Source: Candidatus Faeciplasma pullistercoris (lineage in GTDB: Bacteria; Bacillota; Clostridia; Oscillospirales; Ruminococcaceae). From it: a stretch of DNA of 64,000 nt. The translations under genes and the position numbers were made by a program. The notes beneath the pieces were generated by a model. It made no database searches and was not told the origin of the DNA. It saw only the letters and a list, made by a program, of their open reading frames with translations. Shown here in pieces: positions 38,943 to 49,238 of the stretch; the first letter of the stretch is position 1, and each line of letters starts with the position of its first letter. Location of the stretch: NCBI GenBank assembly GCA_018715525.1, contig DVLL01000005.1, forward strand, positions 30,830 to 94,829, given 5' to 3'.

Positions 38943-40331
38943 TTAGCGGTCGTTCTCCTCTGTTATATCGGAGTTGAAAAGCGTAGCTCCGCTGTCGCCG
39001 TACTTGGCGTAGTAGCGCTGCCTTGCGGCCTCAAGAGCCGCCTCGTCCTCCGGGCTTGCCTCGCCGTCGCCGTACTTATCAACATAGCGGCGCTTCGCCT
39101 CGTTGAGAGCCATCCTCTGGGCTTCCTTCTTTTCCGCCCTTGAGAGCTTGACCTCCTCGGTCATGGCCTCGTCTAAGGCTTCCTCTCCCTGATACTTCAC
39201 GCCGAGCTGCTCCTTCTGCTTCTCAAGCGCCATCTGATACAAGGATGGCTTCTTTCTCGCCTTTTTGTCCTGCTTGGCAAGCAGCTTTTCGGTCTTTGCG
39301 GGAGTCAGGTAAAGATTAAGTCCGACTGTCTGCAAAAGCGAAACAACGCTTGAGAATATCCAGTATATACCGATACCTGCCGGGAAGCTGAAAGCTATCC
39401 AGAAGGAAATAAGCGGCATGGTGTACAGCATCACGTTCATCGACTTGTTCGCAGCTGCGGCGTTCGCTCCGTTCTTTTTCTGGAAGTACTGAGAAATGAA
39501 GGTCAGCGCTAGCTGAGAAACAAGTGACAGAATCGGTATCAGGACAAGCACCGACGACCAGCTCGGATACGCTCCGAGATATACTCCGAGGAATGTGTAA
39601 TCCAGCTCGCGGCAGACATCGACTACCTCCTGATCGAATAGATCAGGATAGTCCACCGCCACGGACATCAGAACAAGCTGAGCCCTGTTGGTATTTCCGG
39701 AGATGAGCCTTTTTGAGACCTTGGTGTCGTCTATCATGTACTGGTCAAGGTCGGGATTAGCCTCAAATACGCTCGCGATGGTCTCTATCCGCTCGTCGGA
39801 ATAATCGGCGAGCGCAGACTTTTCCTCGCTCTTGAAGGAAAGGAGCGTTTCGTACACAGACGCCTCGCCGTTTTCGAGTATCGCCTCGACCGAGGTCTGG
39901 TGATCTGACAGCACGGTGCTCATCACATAGGCGTCATAGACATTGTTCTGAGCCTGTGCAAGCTTATCCTTGGGGACGTTGCTGATATACGAAAGCGGGG
40001 CGTACACTACCTCGATGATGGCAAAGAGTATTACAAAGGTCACGACCATCGGCAGGCAGCTTCCCATCGGGTTGACATTTTCCTGGTTATACAGCTCCAT
40101 CGTGGCTTCGTTGAGCTTTTCCTTGTTGTTGGCGTACTTCTTCTTGAGCTGCTCAAGCTTAGGATTGAGCCTTGACATTCTTGCCATGCTCATCTGCTGC
40201 TTCACAGCGGAAGGAAGCATGATAAGCTTGATTATAATAGTAAAGAGCAGCAGCGCCACTCCGTAGTTCTTGACTAAAAGATAACAGAGCCAAAGTATCT
40301 TACCGAACGGCCAGGCTATTATTTCCCACAT
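38943..40331 (-). CDS. yidC: Membrane protein insertase YidC
   Basis: Encodes 462 residues, much longer than the usual 260-290 of Gram-positive YidC. Core features: hydrophobic helix at about residues 18-40, cytoplasmic hairpin (SMARMSRLNPKLEQLKKKYANNKEK), helix with NPMGSCLPMVVTFVILFAI near 88-107, and later helices ending in FPAGIGIYWIFSSVVSLLQT. Between the second and third helices is a hydrophilic insertion of about 130 residues (roughly 115-245), predicted outside the cell. The C-terminal tail is long, charged and lysine rich. No lipoprotein signal is seen. Confidence 0.93.
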   Translation of the reverse strand: MWEIIAWPFGKILWLCYLLVKNYGVALLLFTIIIKLIMLPSAVKQQMSMARMSRLNPKLEQLKKKYANNKEKLNEATMELYNQENVNPMGSCLPMVVTFVILFAIIEVVYAPLSYISNVPKDKLAQAQNNVYDAYVMSTVLSDHQTSVEAILENGEASVYETLLSFKSEEKSALADYSDERIETIASVFEANPDLDQYMIDDTKVSKRLISGNTNRAQLVLMSVAVDYPDLFDQEVVDVCRELDYTFLGVYLGAYPSWSSVLVLIPILSLVSQLALTFISQYFQKKNGANAAAANKSMNVMLYTMPLISFWIAFSFPAGIGIYWIFSSVVSLLQTVGLNLYLTPAKTEKLLAKQDKKARKKPSLYQMALEKQKEQLGVKYQGEEALDEAMTEEVKLSRAEKKEAQRMALNEAKRRYVDKYGDGEASPEDEAALEAARQRYYAKYGDSGATLFNSDITEENDR

Positions 40332-40389
40332 AAAATGTCTCCTTTAAGATTCAGGGTTAATTATACAAGGTTGGAGTTTTGTTGATTAC

Positions 40390-40665
40390 TTACTTTTGTC
40401 CTTCTTTATTTTTGCGGCGAGCCTCTGATTTAAGTGTATACAGGTGAAATTTTTCGGGGACGTAGTCCACCCCTCCGCCGCTGTACGGGTTGCATCGCAA
40501 TAGCCTCCACACCGCGAGTATACCGCCCTTGAGCGCGCCGTGCTTTCTCACGGCCGTGAGAGCGTACTGGGAGCAGCTCGGGTAATACCGGCAGCATGGT
40601 TTTTTCAGTGGAGAAATGAATTTGCGGTAAAAAATTATCAGGGCTTCAAATATTTTTTTCAGCAT
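40390..40665 (-). CDS. yidD: Membrane protein insertion efficiency factor YidD
   Basis: Encodes 91 residues. The signature [29 protein letters not shown] with its cysteines, then [16 protein letters not shown], is characteristic of YidD. It aids YidC-dependent insertion. The ATG at 40665 comes just after the rnpA stop (TGAAAATG), indicating coupling. Confidence 0.94.
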   Translation of the reverse strand: MLKKIFEALIIFYRKFISPLKKPCCRYYPSCSQYALTAVRKHGALKGGILAVWRLLRCNPYSGGGVDYVPEKFHLYTLKSEARRKNKEGQK

Positions 40666-40667
40666 TT

Positions 40668-41102
40668 TCAAGGATCATGTTTTTTAGGAGCGTTATTTTT
40701 CCCCGAGCCGCCTGACCCGGGCTTTTTCACGCCCTTATTTTTACCTAACGAGCTTTGGCGCACCCCGGCGCCGGTTTTGATTCCCTTTGCCAGTCTGCCG
40801 CCTATGAACCATTCTATCTCGTTTGATTTTTTTCCCTCGATGCCCTCCCGCGCCACAAAGATGATGTCATATCCCACGGGAAGCCGCTTTTCCTCGCTGC
40901 GGTAGGCGCTTCGTATTATCCTCTTGGCGCGGTTTCTTTTGACCGCGTTTCCTATTTTCTTACCTACCGTTATGCCGAAGCGATTCACGCCAAGCTTATT
41001 CGGAAGAAAATATGCGCTGAGTTCGGCGCTGCTTATGAACATTCCCTTCTTATAGAGCCTTGAAAACGCCCTGCTGTCCTTGAGAATTTCGGTATAGAGC
41101 AT
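40668..41102 (-). CDS. rnpA: Ribonuclease P protein component
   Basis: Encodes 144 residues. It is the protein subunit of RNase P, which trims tRNA 5' ends. The RNR motif [14 protein letters not shown] is near residue 56 after [14 protein letters not shown]. The C-terminal 25 residues are a basic, glycine/asparagine-rich extension not needed for the fold. It lies between rpmH and yidD. Confidence 0.94.
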   Translation of the reverse strand: MLYTEILKDSRAFSRLYKKGMFISSAELSAYFLPNKLGVNRFGITVGKKIGNAVKRNRAKRIIRSAYRSEEKRLPVGYDIIFVAREGIEGKKSNEIEWFIGGRLAKGIKTGAGVRQSSLGKNKGVKKPGSGGSGKNNAPKKHDP

Positions 41103-41160
41103 TTTTTCACGACTCCTTTACGGCAATGGCTAATTGGAGAAAAATAAAAAATCTTATGTT

Positions 41161-41194
41161 AAAAATCAAGGACCACAAAAAAACTGTGGCCCTT
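41161..41194 (-). terminator. Terminator-like hairpin between rpmH and rnpA
   Basis: On the minus strand AAGGGCCAC pairs with GTGGTCCTT around a run of T, followed by GATTTTT. It would let rpmH be made in excess over rnpA. Confidence 0.7.
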
Positions 41195-41224
41195 AAATGG
41201 CGCCCATGCGGGTGATCCTTGGAA

Positions 41225-41365
41225 TTAGTAAGTGAGCCTTGCTCTGCCCTTTGCACGTCTGCGAGCCAGAACCTTGCGTCCGTTTCTGGTTGCCATCCTC
41301 TTGAAGAAGCCGTGCTCCTTAGATCTGTGGATCTTCTTAGGCTGATATGTTCTCTTGATCTGCAT
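41225..41365 (-). CDS. rpmH: 50S ribosomal protein L34
   Basis: Encodes 46 residues, [20 protein letters not shown] at the start and [12 protein letters not shown] at the end, which is a textbook L34. AAGGAGG lies about 11 bases before the ATG. First gene of the rpmH-rnpA-yidD-yidC-khpB operon, divergent from dnaA. Confidence 0.97.
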   Translation of the reverse strand: MQIKRTYQPKKIHRSKEHGFFKRMATRNGRKVLARRRAKGRARLTY

Positions 41366-41487
41366 TTACGGTTGCGCCTCCTTGTCCGAATTTATCAGGC
41401 TTGTATCAATATGCCTCAGCCCGTAAGGAACAGTTCTCAATCCTTATTTCGGGCTTGTCGGGCAATTACTACCTTTTGCAATAAGGT

Positions 41488-41517
41488 ATTATATAATAAG
41501 ATAAGCGGGCTTGTCAA
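41488..41517 (-). promoter_or_regulatory. Promoter of rpmH operon
   Basis: On the minus strand TTGACA (41517-41512) and TATAAT (41493-41488), both perfect, with an 18-base spacer. Confidence 0.85.
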
Positions 41518-41667
41518 TACCTATTTTCTGTTTTTTATTCAAATTCGCCTTGATTTTAAGCGAATATTTTCCGCTTAGAAAAGTTTCTTGACTAAAATCG
41601 TCAGTTTACATAAACCCCGCCTTATGTAAATACGCATATTTATAATAGTATTTGTTATGAAAAAACC

Positions 41668-41696
41668 TTGAAAAAATTCAACTTGTATGTTATTAT
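41668..41696 (+). promoter_or_regulatory. Promoter of dnaA
   Basis: TTGAAA (41668-41673) and TATTAT (41691-41696) with a 17-base spacer, about 105 bases before dnaA. The spacer contains a TTCAAC sequence like the candidate DnaA boxes, which could give autoregulation. Confidence 0.6.
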
Positions 41697-41807
41697 TTAA
41701 GTATAAATGTGATGATGGGAAGATGTTTGCTCCCGCGGCAAAATAAACGGCGCGGAGGCGTCGTTTTTTCATCTTTTTAATACTAAATTGGGAAAGGTTT
41801 TTGGTCT

Positions 41808-43172
41808 ATGAACTCATTTTACGAGCTGTTTGACAGCGTCAAGCGCGCATGTCAGCTTGATCCCAAGGTCAGCGAGATAGGATATAACCGCTGGATCAAG
41901 TGTATCGAACCGGGCAGGCTGGACGGAAAAAAGGTAACGCTTATCGCGCCCAGCGATTTTACCCGCAGAACCACTCAGGATATCTACGGGGACGTTTTTG
42001 CCAGAGCTCTTGAGCATGTTCTCGGCTTCCCGGTCGAGGTGGAATTTGTCGTCAAGGACGGCGCGAAAAACGACGCCACCGGCTTCAGCGAATATGAAAA
42101 GAAAATGAACGAGCTGATAAACAGCCACCGCCGTTCGGAATACGAGCTGACCTTTGAGAACTTCATCAAGGGCAAATCAAACGAGCTCGCATACGCCTAC
42201 TGCATAGCTGTCAGCGGCAAAAACAGCGTCAGCAGTCACCAGCTCAATAAATCCATGTTTAATCCGCTGTTTATTTACGGCGACTCCGGTTTGGGAAAGA
42301 CCCACCTGCTCAGGGCTATTGAGCACGAGGTAAAAAAGAACAATCCCGATCTCAAGGTAATATACACCACCGGTGAAAGCTTCACAAACGAGCTTGTCAA
42401 GGCGGTATCAGAAAAGACCACCACAGAGTTCCATGAAAAATACCGCAACTGCGACTTTTTGCTTGTAGACGATATCCAGTTTATAGCCGGCAAGGAGATG
42501 ACTCAGGAGGAGTTCTTCCACACCTTCAACGCGCTCTACAACGTCGGCAAGCAGATAGTCCTCACCTCCGATATCTCGCCCAACCGCATAAGGCAGCTCG
42601 AGGACAGAATAAAGAACCGCTTCATCTTCGGCGTTCAGGCGGACGTCCAGCCGCCGGACTTTGAGACAAGGCTGGCGATAGTCAAGCGCAAGGCCGAGCT
42701 TTTAGACCTTAATATACCAGACAACGTGGCAAGGCTTCTGAGCGAGCGCATCAAGAAGAACATAAGACAGCTTGAGGGCGCGGTCAACAAGATGAAGGGT
42801 CTTACCATGTTCTCAAACGAGACTCCCTCCATATCGATGGCTCAAAGAGTCATAAAGGAAACGCTTATCGACGCTCAGCCCGCCGAGATAACCATAGACA
42901 GGATACTCAACGACGTATCCGCCTCCTTCAACGTGACCCCTCAGGATATCAAGTCGGCAAACCGCAACGCTCAGATATCCCTCGCCAGAAAGGTGGCTGT
43001 CTACATCATAAGAGAGGTCAAGGGAATGTCGTTTACCGACATAGGAAAGGAATTCAACCGCAACCACTCTACAATGACCATCTCCTACGCCGATATCAAG
43101 GATACACTCAGCCATAACGCGGATCTGCGCGAAACAATAGAGGATATCATCAAAAATTTGAAGAGCATTTAG
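41808..43172 (+). CDS. dnaA: Chromosomal replication initiator DnaA
   Basis: Encodes 454 residues. N-terminal domain I, linker, and an AAA+ domain with Walker A GDSGLGKTHL near residue 158 and Walker B FLLVDDIQFI near 217. The C-terminal domain IV contains the DNA-binding helix-turn-helix. Its recognition helix reads F416-N-R-N-H-S-T-M, where most DnaA proteins have FGGRDHTTV: one residue is missing and the base-contacting D and first T are replaced by N419 and S421. This may go with an altered DnaA box in the adjacent origin. Confidence 0.97.
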   Translation: MNSFYELFDSVKRACQLDPKVSEIGYNRWIKCIEPGRLDGKKVTLIAPSDFTRRTTQDIYGDVFARALEHVLGFPVEVEFVVKDGAKNDATGFSEYEKKMNELINSHRRSEYELTFENFIKGKSNELAYAYCIAVSGKNSVSSHQLNKSMFNPLFIYGDSGLGKTHLLRAIEHEVKKNNPDLKVIYTTGESFTNELVKAVSEKTTTEFHEKYRNCDFLLVDDIQFIAGKEMTQEEFFHTFNALYNVGKQIVLTSDISPNRIRQLEDRIKNRFIFGVQADVQPPDFETRLAIVKRKAELLDLNIPDNVARLLSERIKKNIRQLEGAVNKMKGLTMFSNETPSISMAQRVIKETLIDAQPAEITIDRILNDVSASFNVTPQDIKSANRNAQISLARKVAVYIIREVKGMSFTDIGKEFNRNHSTMTISYADIKDTLSHNADLRETIEDIIKNLKSI

Positions 43173-43270
43173 GTCTGCGCTGCAAAGACGGCTGGAGCGC
43201 GTCCTTTTTTGCGGTTTATATGACATAATCCGCGCGGCTTCGAGATTATCATGTATATGTACAGACATAT

Positions 43271-43331
43271 GCCTCGGCACTGAGGCTTTAGTCTTGTGTC
43301 AGGCGGGAAAATACATGTATTGGTTTCCGCC
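43271..43331 (+). other. Two hairpins after dnaA
   Basis: GCCTC (43271-43275) pairs with GAGGC (43282-43286), followed by TTTA. GGCGGGAAA (43302-43310) pairs with TTTCCGCC (43324-43331), with one bulge. They may end the dnaA transcript, though neither has a good T-run. Confidence 0.45.
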
Positions 43332-43360
43332 CGGTTTATGAACCTCGGTTTTGGGACAAG

Positions 43361-43790
43361 TTATTGACATTTCAACATAGTTTTCAACAGATTCGATTTT
43401 GAGACACCCTGAAACCGCTCTCAAATCAGGAGGGCGGCAGAGCCGTTAAAGCAGGCAGTCAAGCCGTTTTCAAAGATTTTTACATATTAATCTTAACAAG
43501 CTCTTTGCCTTGACAAAATCCTCTTTTAACAAGTCGCTGTCTATAACTTTGCTCACAAACATGGATTGCCAACCGATTTTCAACTTTTAACCGACAGCTT
43601 TGCACCGTTTCAACCGGTGATTTTTCTTTCAACGATTATTAAAATCGCGGTTGAAAACCTGTTGAGCCGCAATCCGGCTTTAAAACTGAGTTTGTCCTGC
43701 TTTTCAACTTTTCGTCAGCCCCTACTACTACAACTAAAAAATATATATATCATATCATTGATATTCGCGATAACCACACTTATGAAAGGG
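43361..43790. other. oriC: Putative replication origin oriC (dnaA-dnaN gap)
   Basis: About 430 gene-free bases between dnaA and dnaN. At least six TTTTCAAC-like nonamers occur: 43369-43377, 43381-43389, 43577-43585, 43607-43615, 43626-43634, 43701-43709, and an inverted one at 43650-43658. Several TTTTAACA/TTTTCAAA variants are also present. No canonical TTATCCACA is found here. An AT-rich stretch (43733-43760) that could unwind lies just before dnaN. Location and repeat density fit a Firmicutes origin; the box identity is an inference. Confidence 0.75.
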
Positions 43791-43801
43791 AGATAATCAA
43801 C

Positions 43802-44908
43802 ATGCAGCTTATATGCAACAGACAAAGCCTGTATGAGGCTCTGATAAATGTCTCCAAGGCAGCCGCGGACAAATCGTCCATACCGGCTTTAGAGGGAATA
43901 AAGCTCAGCCTTGAAAACTCAACCCTCTGGCTTACCGGCTATGATCTCGAAATCGGAATAAAGACCTCGATAGACGTAGTTTCCTCCGACAAGGCAAACA
44001 TTGTAGTCAACTCAAGGCTTTTCTCTGAGATAATCAAGAAGATGCCTACAGATGAAATATCCATCTCGGTAGACGAAAATCTTCAGATGACCATAACCGG
44101 CGGCAACACGGAATATTCTGTCCCGGTGCTGAGCGCTGACGAATACCCGGCTATTCCCGACTTTGAGACAGAGCTGAGCTTTACTATTCCTCAATCGGTG
44201 CTCAAAGACATGATTAATCAGACCATTTTTGCCGTTTCAACCAACGACACCAAGCCCATACTCAAGGGGGAGCTTTTTGAGATAGCGGACAATGTATTGA
44301 ATGTCGTCGCGATAGACGGCTTCAGACTCGCTGTAAGGACGGAGGCTGTCAAGGCGGAAAACGACTTCAAGTTCGTTGTTCCCTCAAAGACCCTTAACGA
44401 GGTCTCCAAGCTTCTTAAGGACGATGACGACCTCTCCTGCGAGATACTTGTCTCAAAGAAGCAGGTGGTCTTTGACTTCTCCGGCTACACGGTGTTCTCA
44501 AGGCTTTTGGAGGGAGAGTTCCACAACTATCGCGGCTCTATCCCTCAGACAAGCGTCACAGAGGTAATAATAGACAAAAAGGAGCTTATAAGCTGCCTTG
44601 AAAGGGCGTCGCTCCTGATAAACGAGAAGATAAAGAGCCCGGTCAAGTGCCTGTTCGACGGCGAGAGCCTCAAAATCTCCTGCCGCACCCAGATAGGAAA
44701 AATAAACGACGAGCTCAGAGCCGATATAACCGGTCCGAAAATTGAGATAGGCTTCAACTGCCGGTACCTTTTGGACCCGCTGAAGGTGATACCTGATGAG
44801 AGCGTGAAGCTTCTGATGAACGGCGGCAATCTTCCCATGAAGATAGTTCCGCTCAACAGCGGCGAGTATACATTCCTTGTTCTGCCGGTAAGGCTCAAGA
44901 GGGATTAA
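43802..44908 (+). CDS. dnaN: DNA polymerase III subunit beta (sliding clamp)
   Basis: Encodes 368 residues forming three clamp domains. Typical strands: SIPALEGIKLSLENSTLWLTGYDLEIGI near residue 25, EYPAIPDFE near 113, FAVSTNDTKPILKGELFE near 142, IDGFRLAVRTE near 165, and the C-terminal FLVLPVRL, including the conserved end of the peptide-binding pocket. GAAAGGGAGA precedes the ATG. The S4 protein follows 3 bases later. Confidence 0.96.
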   Translation: MQLICNRQSLYEALINVSKAAADKSSIPALEGIKLSLENSTLWLTGYDLEIGIKTSIDVVSSDKANIVVNSRLFSEIIKKMPTDEISISVDENLQMTITGGNTEYSVPVLSADEYPAIPDFETELSFTIPQSVLKDMINQTIFAVSTNDTKPILKGELFEIADNVLNVVAIDGFRLAVRTEAVKAENDFKFVVPSKTLNEVSKLLKDDDDLSCEILVSKKQVVFDFSGYTVFSRLLEGEFHNYRGSIPQTSVTEVIIDKKELISCLERASLLINEKIKSPVKCLFDGESLKISCRTQIGKINDELRADITGPKIEIGFNCRYLLDPLKVIPDESVKLLMNGGNLPMKIVPLNSGEYTFLVLPVRLKRD

Positions 44909-44911
44909 GCC

Positions 44912-45142
44912 ATGAAGGAAGAAAAAATAAAGGTGGAAATAACCGGCGAGTTCATAAAGCTTGATTCGCTTTTAAAATTTGCCGGAGTTACCGAGACAGG
45001 CGGAGTCGCCAAGGACATCATCCAGAGCGGCAAGGTCAAATATAACGGCGAAGTCTGCTATATGCGAGGCAAGAAGGTTTATAAAGGAGACCTCGTCTCT
45101 ATAGATGAAATAGGCTTGACGATAGAAGTTGCGGGGTCATGA
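44912..45142 (+). CDS. yaaA: S4 domain RNA-binding protein YaaA (RlbA-like)
   Basis: Encodes 76 residues that are essentially one S4 domain ([35 protein letters not shown]). The gene between dnaN and recF is called yaaA in B. subtilis, where it is tied to ribosome assembly. Its end overlaps the recF start by 4 bases (ATGA). Confidence 0.9.
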   Translation: MKEEKIKVEITGEFIKLDSLLKFAGVTETGGVAKDIIQSGKVKYNGEVCYMRGKKVYKGDLVSIDEIGLTIEVAGS

Positions 45143-46266
45143 GGATAACAGACGTCAGAATTGACGGCTTCAGAAACCTTTCCAAGGTTGATCTGTCTCC
45201 CGGCGCAGGCGTAAACATACTCTTCGGAGAAAATGCCCAGGGAAAGACAAACCTTTTGGAGGCTGTGTGGCTCGCGAGCGGAGAAAAGAGCTTTCGCGGG
45301 GCTAAGGAGCGCGAGGAAATAGGGTTTGACTCTGAAAACGCCCAGATAAGCGTGGATTTTGAGAGCTCGGAGAGGACGCAGAACATTTCGCTCACCATCT
45401 CCCGCCGCCGAGGCGAGAGAAAGATACTTCTAAACGGAGTAAGGCTCAGAAGCTATTCCGAGCTGACAGGAAAGCTCCTTCTGGTCATATTTACCCCGGA
45501 GGATCTTTGGCTTACAAGAGGAACGCCGGAAATAAGGCGGGATTATATCGACCTGTGCATCGCCCAGATACGCCCGGTCTATAAAAGACTTGTTCTCAAG
45601 TACGAGGGGATACTCGAGCAGAGAAACACGCTCCTTAAAAACATCGTATTGGGAATATCAAAGCGCGACGAGCTTGAGATATGGGACGAGCAGCTTGCAA
45701 GACAGGGCTCGTATATATCCATGATGCGCGGCATATATACAAAGCTCCTCGAGGCAGAGGCTTCGCGCCTCTACTCGCAGATATCAAGGGGGCTTGAGCG
45801 CCTTGAGCTTGAGTACTCCTCGACCGTCTTTGAAAGCCTTGAGCGAAGGACGGACTATAAGGGAGAAATGGCTGCTGAGTACCTTGAAAAGCTGAGGTTG
45901 AGCCGCCCGGAGGACATTCGCCTCGGCTACACTCAGATAGGGATCCACAGAGACGACATTTTAGTCAAAATAAACGGCGTGCTGCTTCGGGACTACGGCT
46001 CTCAGGGGCAGAACCGCTCTGCGGCTCTTTGCATGAAGCTTGCCCAGGCGAGAGCGCTTTTAGCTGAGACAGGCGAAATGCCTGTGATACTTCTGGACGA
46101 TGTGCTTTCCGAGCTTGACAGGCACAGACGTGAGTTTGTCGTCAGGCAGATCGGGGACGCGCAGATATTCATAACCTGCTGTGAGCCGTTTATCAAAACA
46201 AGCGGCAGGGTGTTCAAGATATCAGGCGGCAAGGTAATGGAAAAAGAAAAGAGAAAGGACGGCTGA
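45139..46266 (+). CDS. recF: DNA replication/repair protein RecF
   Basis: Encodes 375 residues. SMC-like ATPase: Walker [17 protein letters not shown] near residue 30, a signature [21 protein letters not shown] near 285, and Walker [17 protein letters not shown] near 318. It loads RecA at stalled forks with RecO and RecR. Overlaps yaaA by 4 bases and is followed after 1 base by remB. Confidence 0.95.
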   Translation: MRITDVRIDGFRNLSKVDLSPGAGVNILFGENAQGKTNLLEAVWLASGEKSFRGAKEREEIGFDSENAQISVDFESSERTQNISLTISRRRGERKILLNGVRLRSYSELTGKLLLVIFTPEDLWLTRGTPEIRRDYIDLCIAQIRPVYKRLVLKYEGILEQRNTLLKNIVLGISKRDELEIWDEQLARQGSYISMMRGIYTKLLEAEASRLYSQISRGLERLELEYSSTVFESLERRTDYKGEMAAEYLEKLRLSRPEDIRLGYTQIGIHRDDILVKINGVLLRDYGSQGQNRSAALCMKLAQARALLAETGEMPVILLDDVLSELDRHRREFVVRQIGDAQIFITCCEPFIKTSGRVFKISGGKVMEKEKRKDG

Positions 46267-46267
46267 A

Positions 46268-46564
46268 ATGTTTTTGCACCTCGGAAACGGCAGAAGCGTG
46301 AATACCGAAAACGTGATAGCGATTATGGATATCGAAAAGGCGTCCACCTCGAGGATAACAAGGGACTATCTCAACCGCGCCGGAAAATCGGGCTGGGTAA
46401 GCTACTGCTCGTTTGATATGCCGAAAAGCTTTGTCGTTACCTTGGACAGGGACCTCACCGAGAGGGTTTATATAAGCTCTATTTCGCCACAGACCCTGAA
46501 AAAAAGATTTGAGGAAGCAGTTTTAGGGAAAGAGAACTTAGAAGAGAAAATATGTTTTACTTAA
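46268..46564 (+). CDS. remB: DUF370 protein, RemB (YaaB)-like
   Basis: Encodes 98 residues. FLHLGNGRSVNTENVIAIMD followed by KSFVVTLDRDLTERVYISSISPQTLKKR is the DUF370/extracellular-matrix-regulator pattern. Relatives RemA/RemB are DNA-binding ring-forming regulators in B. subtilis; this gene sits at the remB position between recF and gyrB. Confidence 0.85.
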   Translation: MFLHLGNGRSVNTENVIAIMDIEKASTSRITRDYLNRAGKSGWVSYCSFDMPKSFVVTLDRDLTERVYISSISPQTLKKRFEEAVLGKENLEEKICFT

Positions 46565-46632
46565 AGTAAACGTTTATTATAAATATACTTATAGTTGATT
46601 ATAGTGTATTGAAAAAGCAAACGGAGGATTGA

Positions 46633-48606
<1,974 letters not shown>

Positions 48607-48645
48607 CGGCTGACGCAGCGCCGATATCTGTAAGGTGGTATATTT

Positions 48646-49209
48646 ATGGAAAAACTGAGCTTCAAATTTTCTCACAATCATGATTTCTGGATAGAGGGGT
48701 ACGACACCTACATAAGGCTGTACCGCCGCAAAAGGCAGATAATCTTCACCGTTCTGTTCGCGGTGCTGGCGGCTATGTTTATCGAGCAGATAATAGTTGA
48801 CCCGGAGTACGGTATGGGCTGGCTCTGCCTCGGCATTTCCCTGTTCATCATATTGGTGAACTGGCTTAATCCTGTTTTCGAGAGAAAGCATGTGATAGCA
48901 GCCCTCGAGGAGATAAAAAACGACAGCTATGTCTTTCGGCTCTATGAGCATAACTACAGCGTCGAGACCATACTGCCCCAGAGCGACGGCGAGCAGATAA
49001 GCGACGGCGAGGACAGCGACGACGCTTCCTACTCAAAAATTCCGAAGACTGTCACCGAGCTTGACGACAAGAGCCTTAAGGCGGTGGAAAAAGAGGAGTA
49101 CTTCGGGCTGTTCTCAGCGAAAACGATGTGCATAATCCCAAAAGCCGACCTTCTCCCCTCAGACTGCGAGATGGTGAGCGAATTAGTTAAAAAAATCAAC
49201 AACAAGTAA
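48646..49209 (+). CDS. Two-helix membrane protein, possibly YcxB-like
   Basis: Encodes 187 residues. Two membrane helices (about residues 33-52 and 57-76) follow a basic N-terminus. The C-terminal cytoplasmic part contains a negatively charged stretch (GEQISDGEDSDDAS) and ends with EEYFGLFSAKTMCIIPKADL, which resembles the YcxB-like domain. No function is known. AAGGTGG precedes the ATG; it sits between gyrB and gyrA and is probably co-transcribed. Confidence 0.65.
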   Translation: MEKLSFKFSHNHDFWIEGYDTYIRLYRRKRQIIFTVLFAVLAAMFIEQIIVDPEYGMGWLCLGISLFIILVNWLNPVFERKHVIAALEEIKNDSYVFRLYEHNYSVETILPQSDGEQISDGEDSDDASYSKIPKTVTELDDKSLKAVEKEEYFGLFSAKTMCIIPKADLLPSDCEMVSELVKKINNK

Positions 49210-49238
49210 AAATACCGATTGAAAGAGCGTGATTATTT

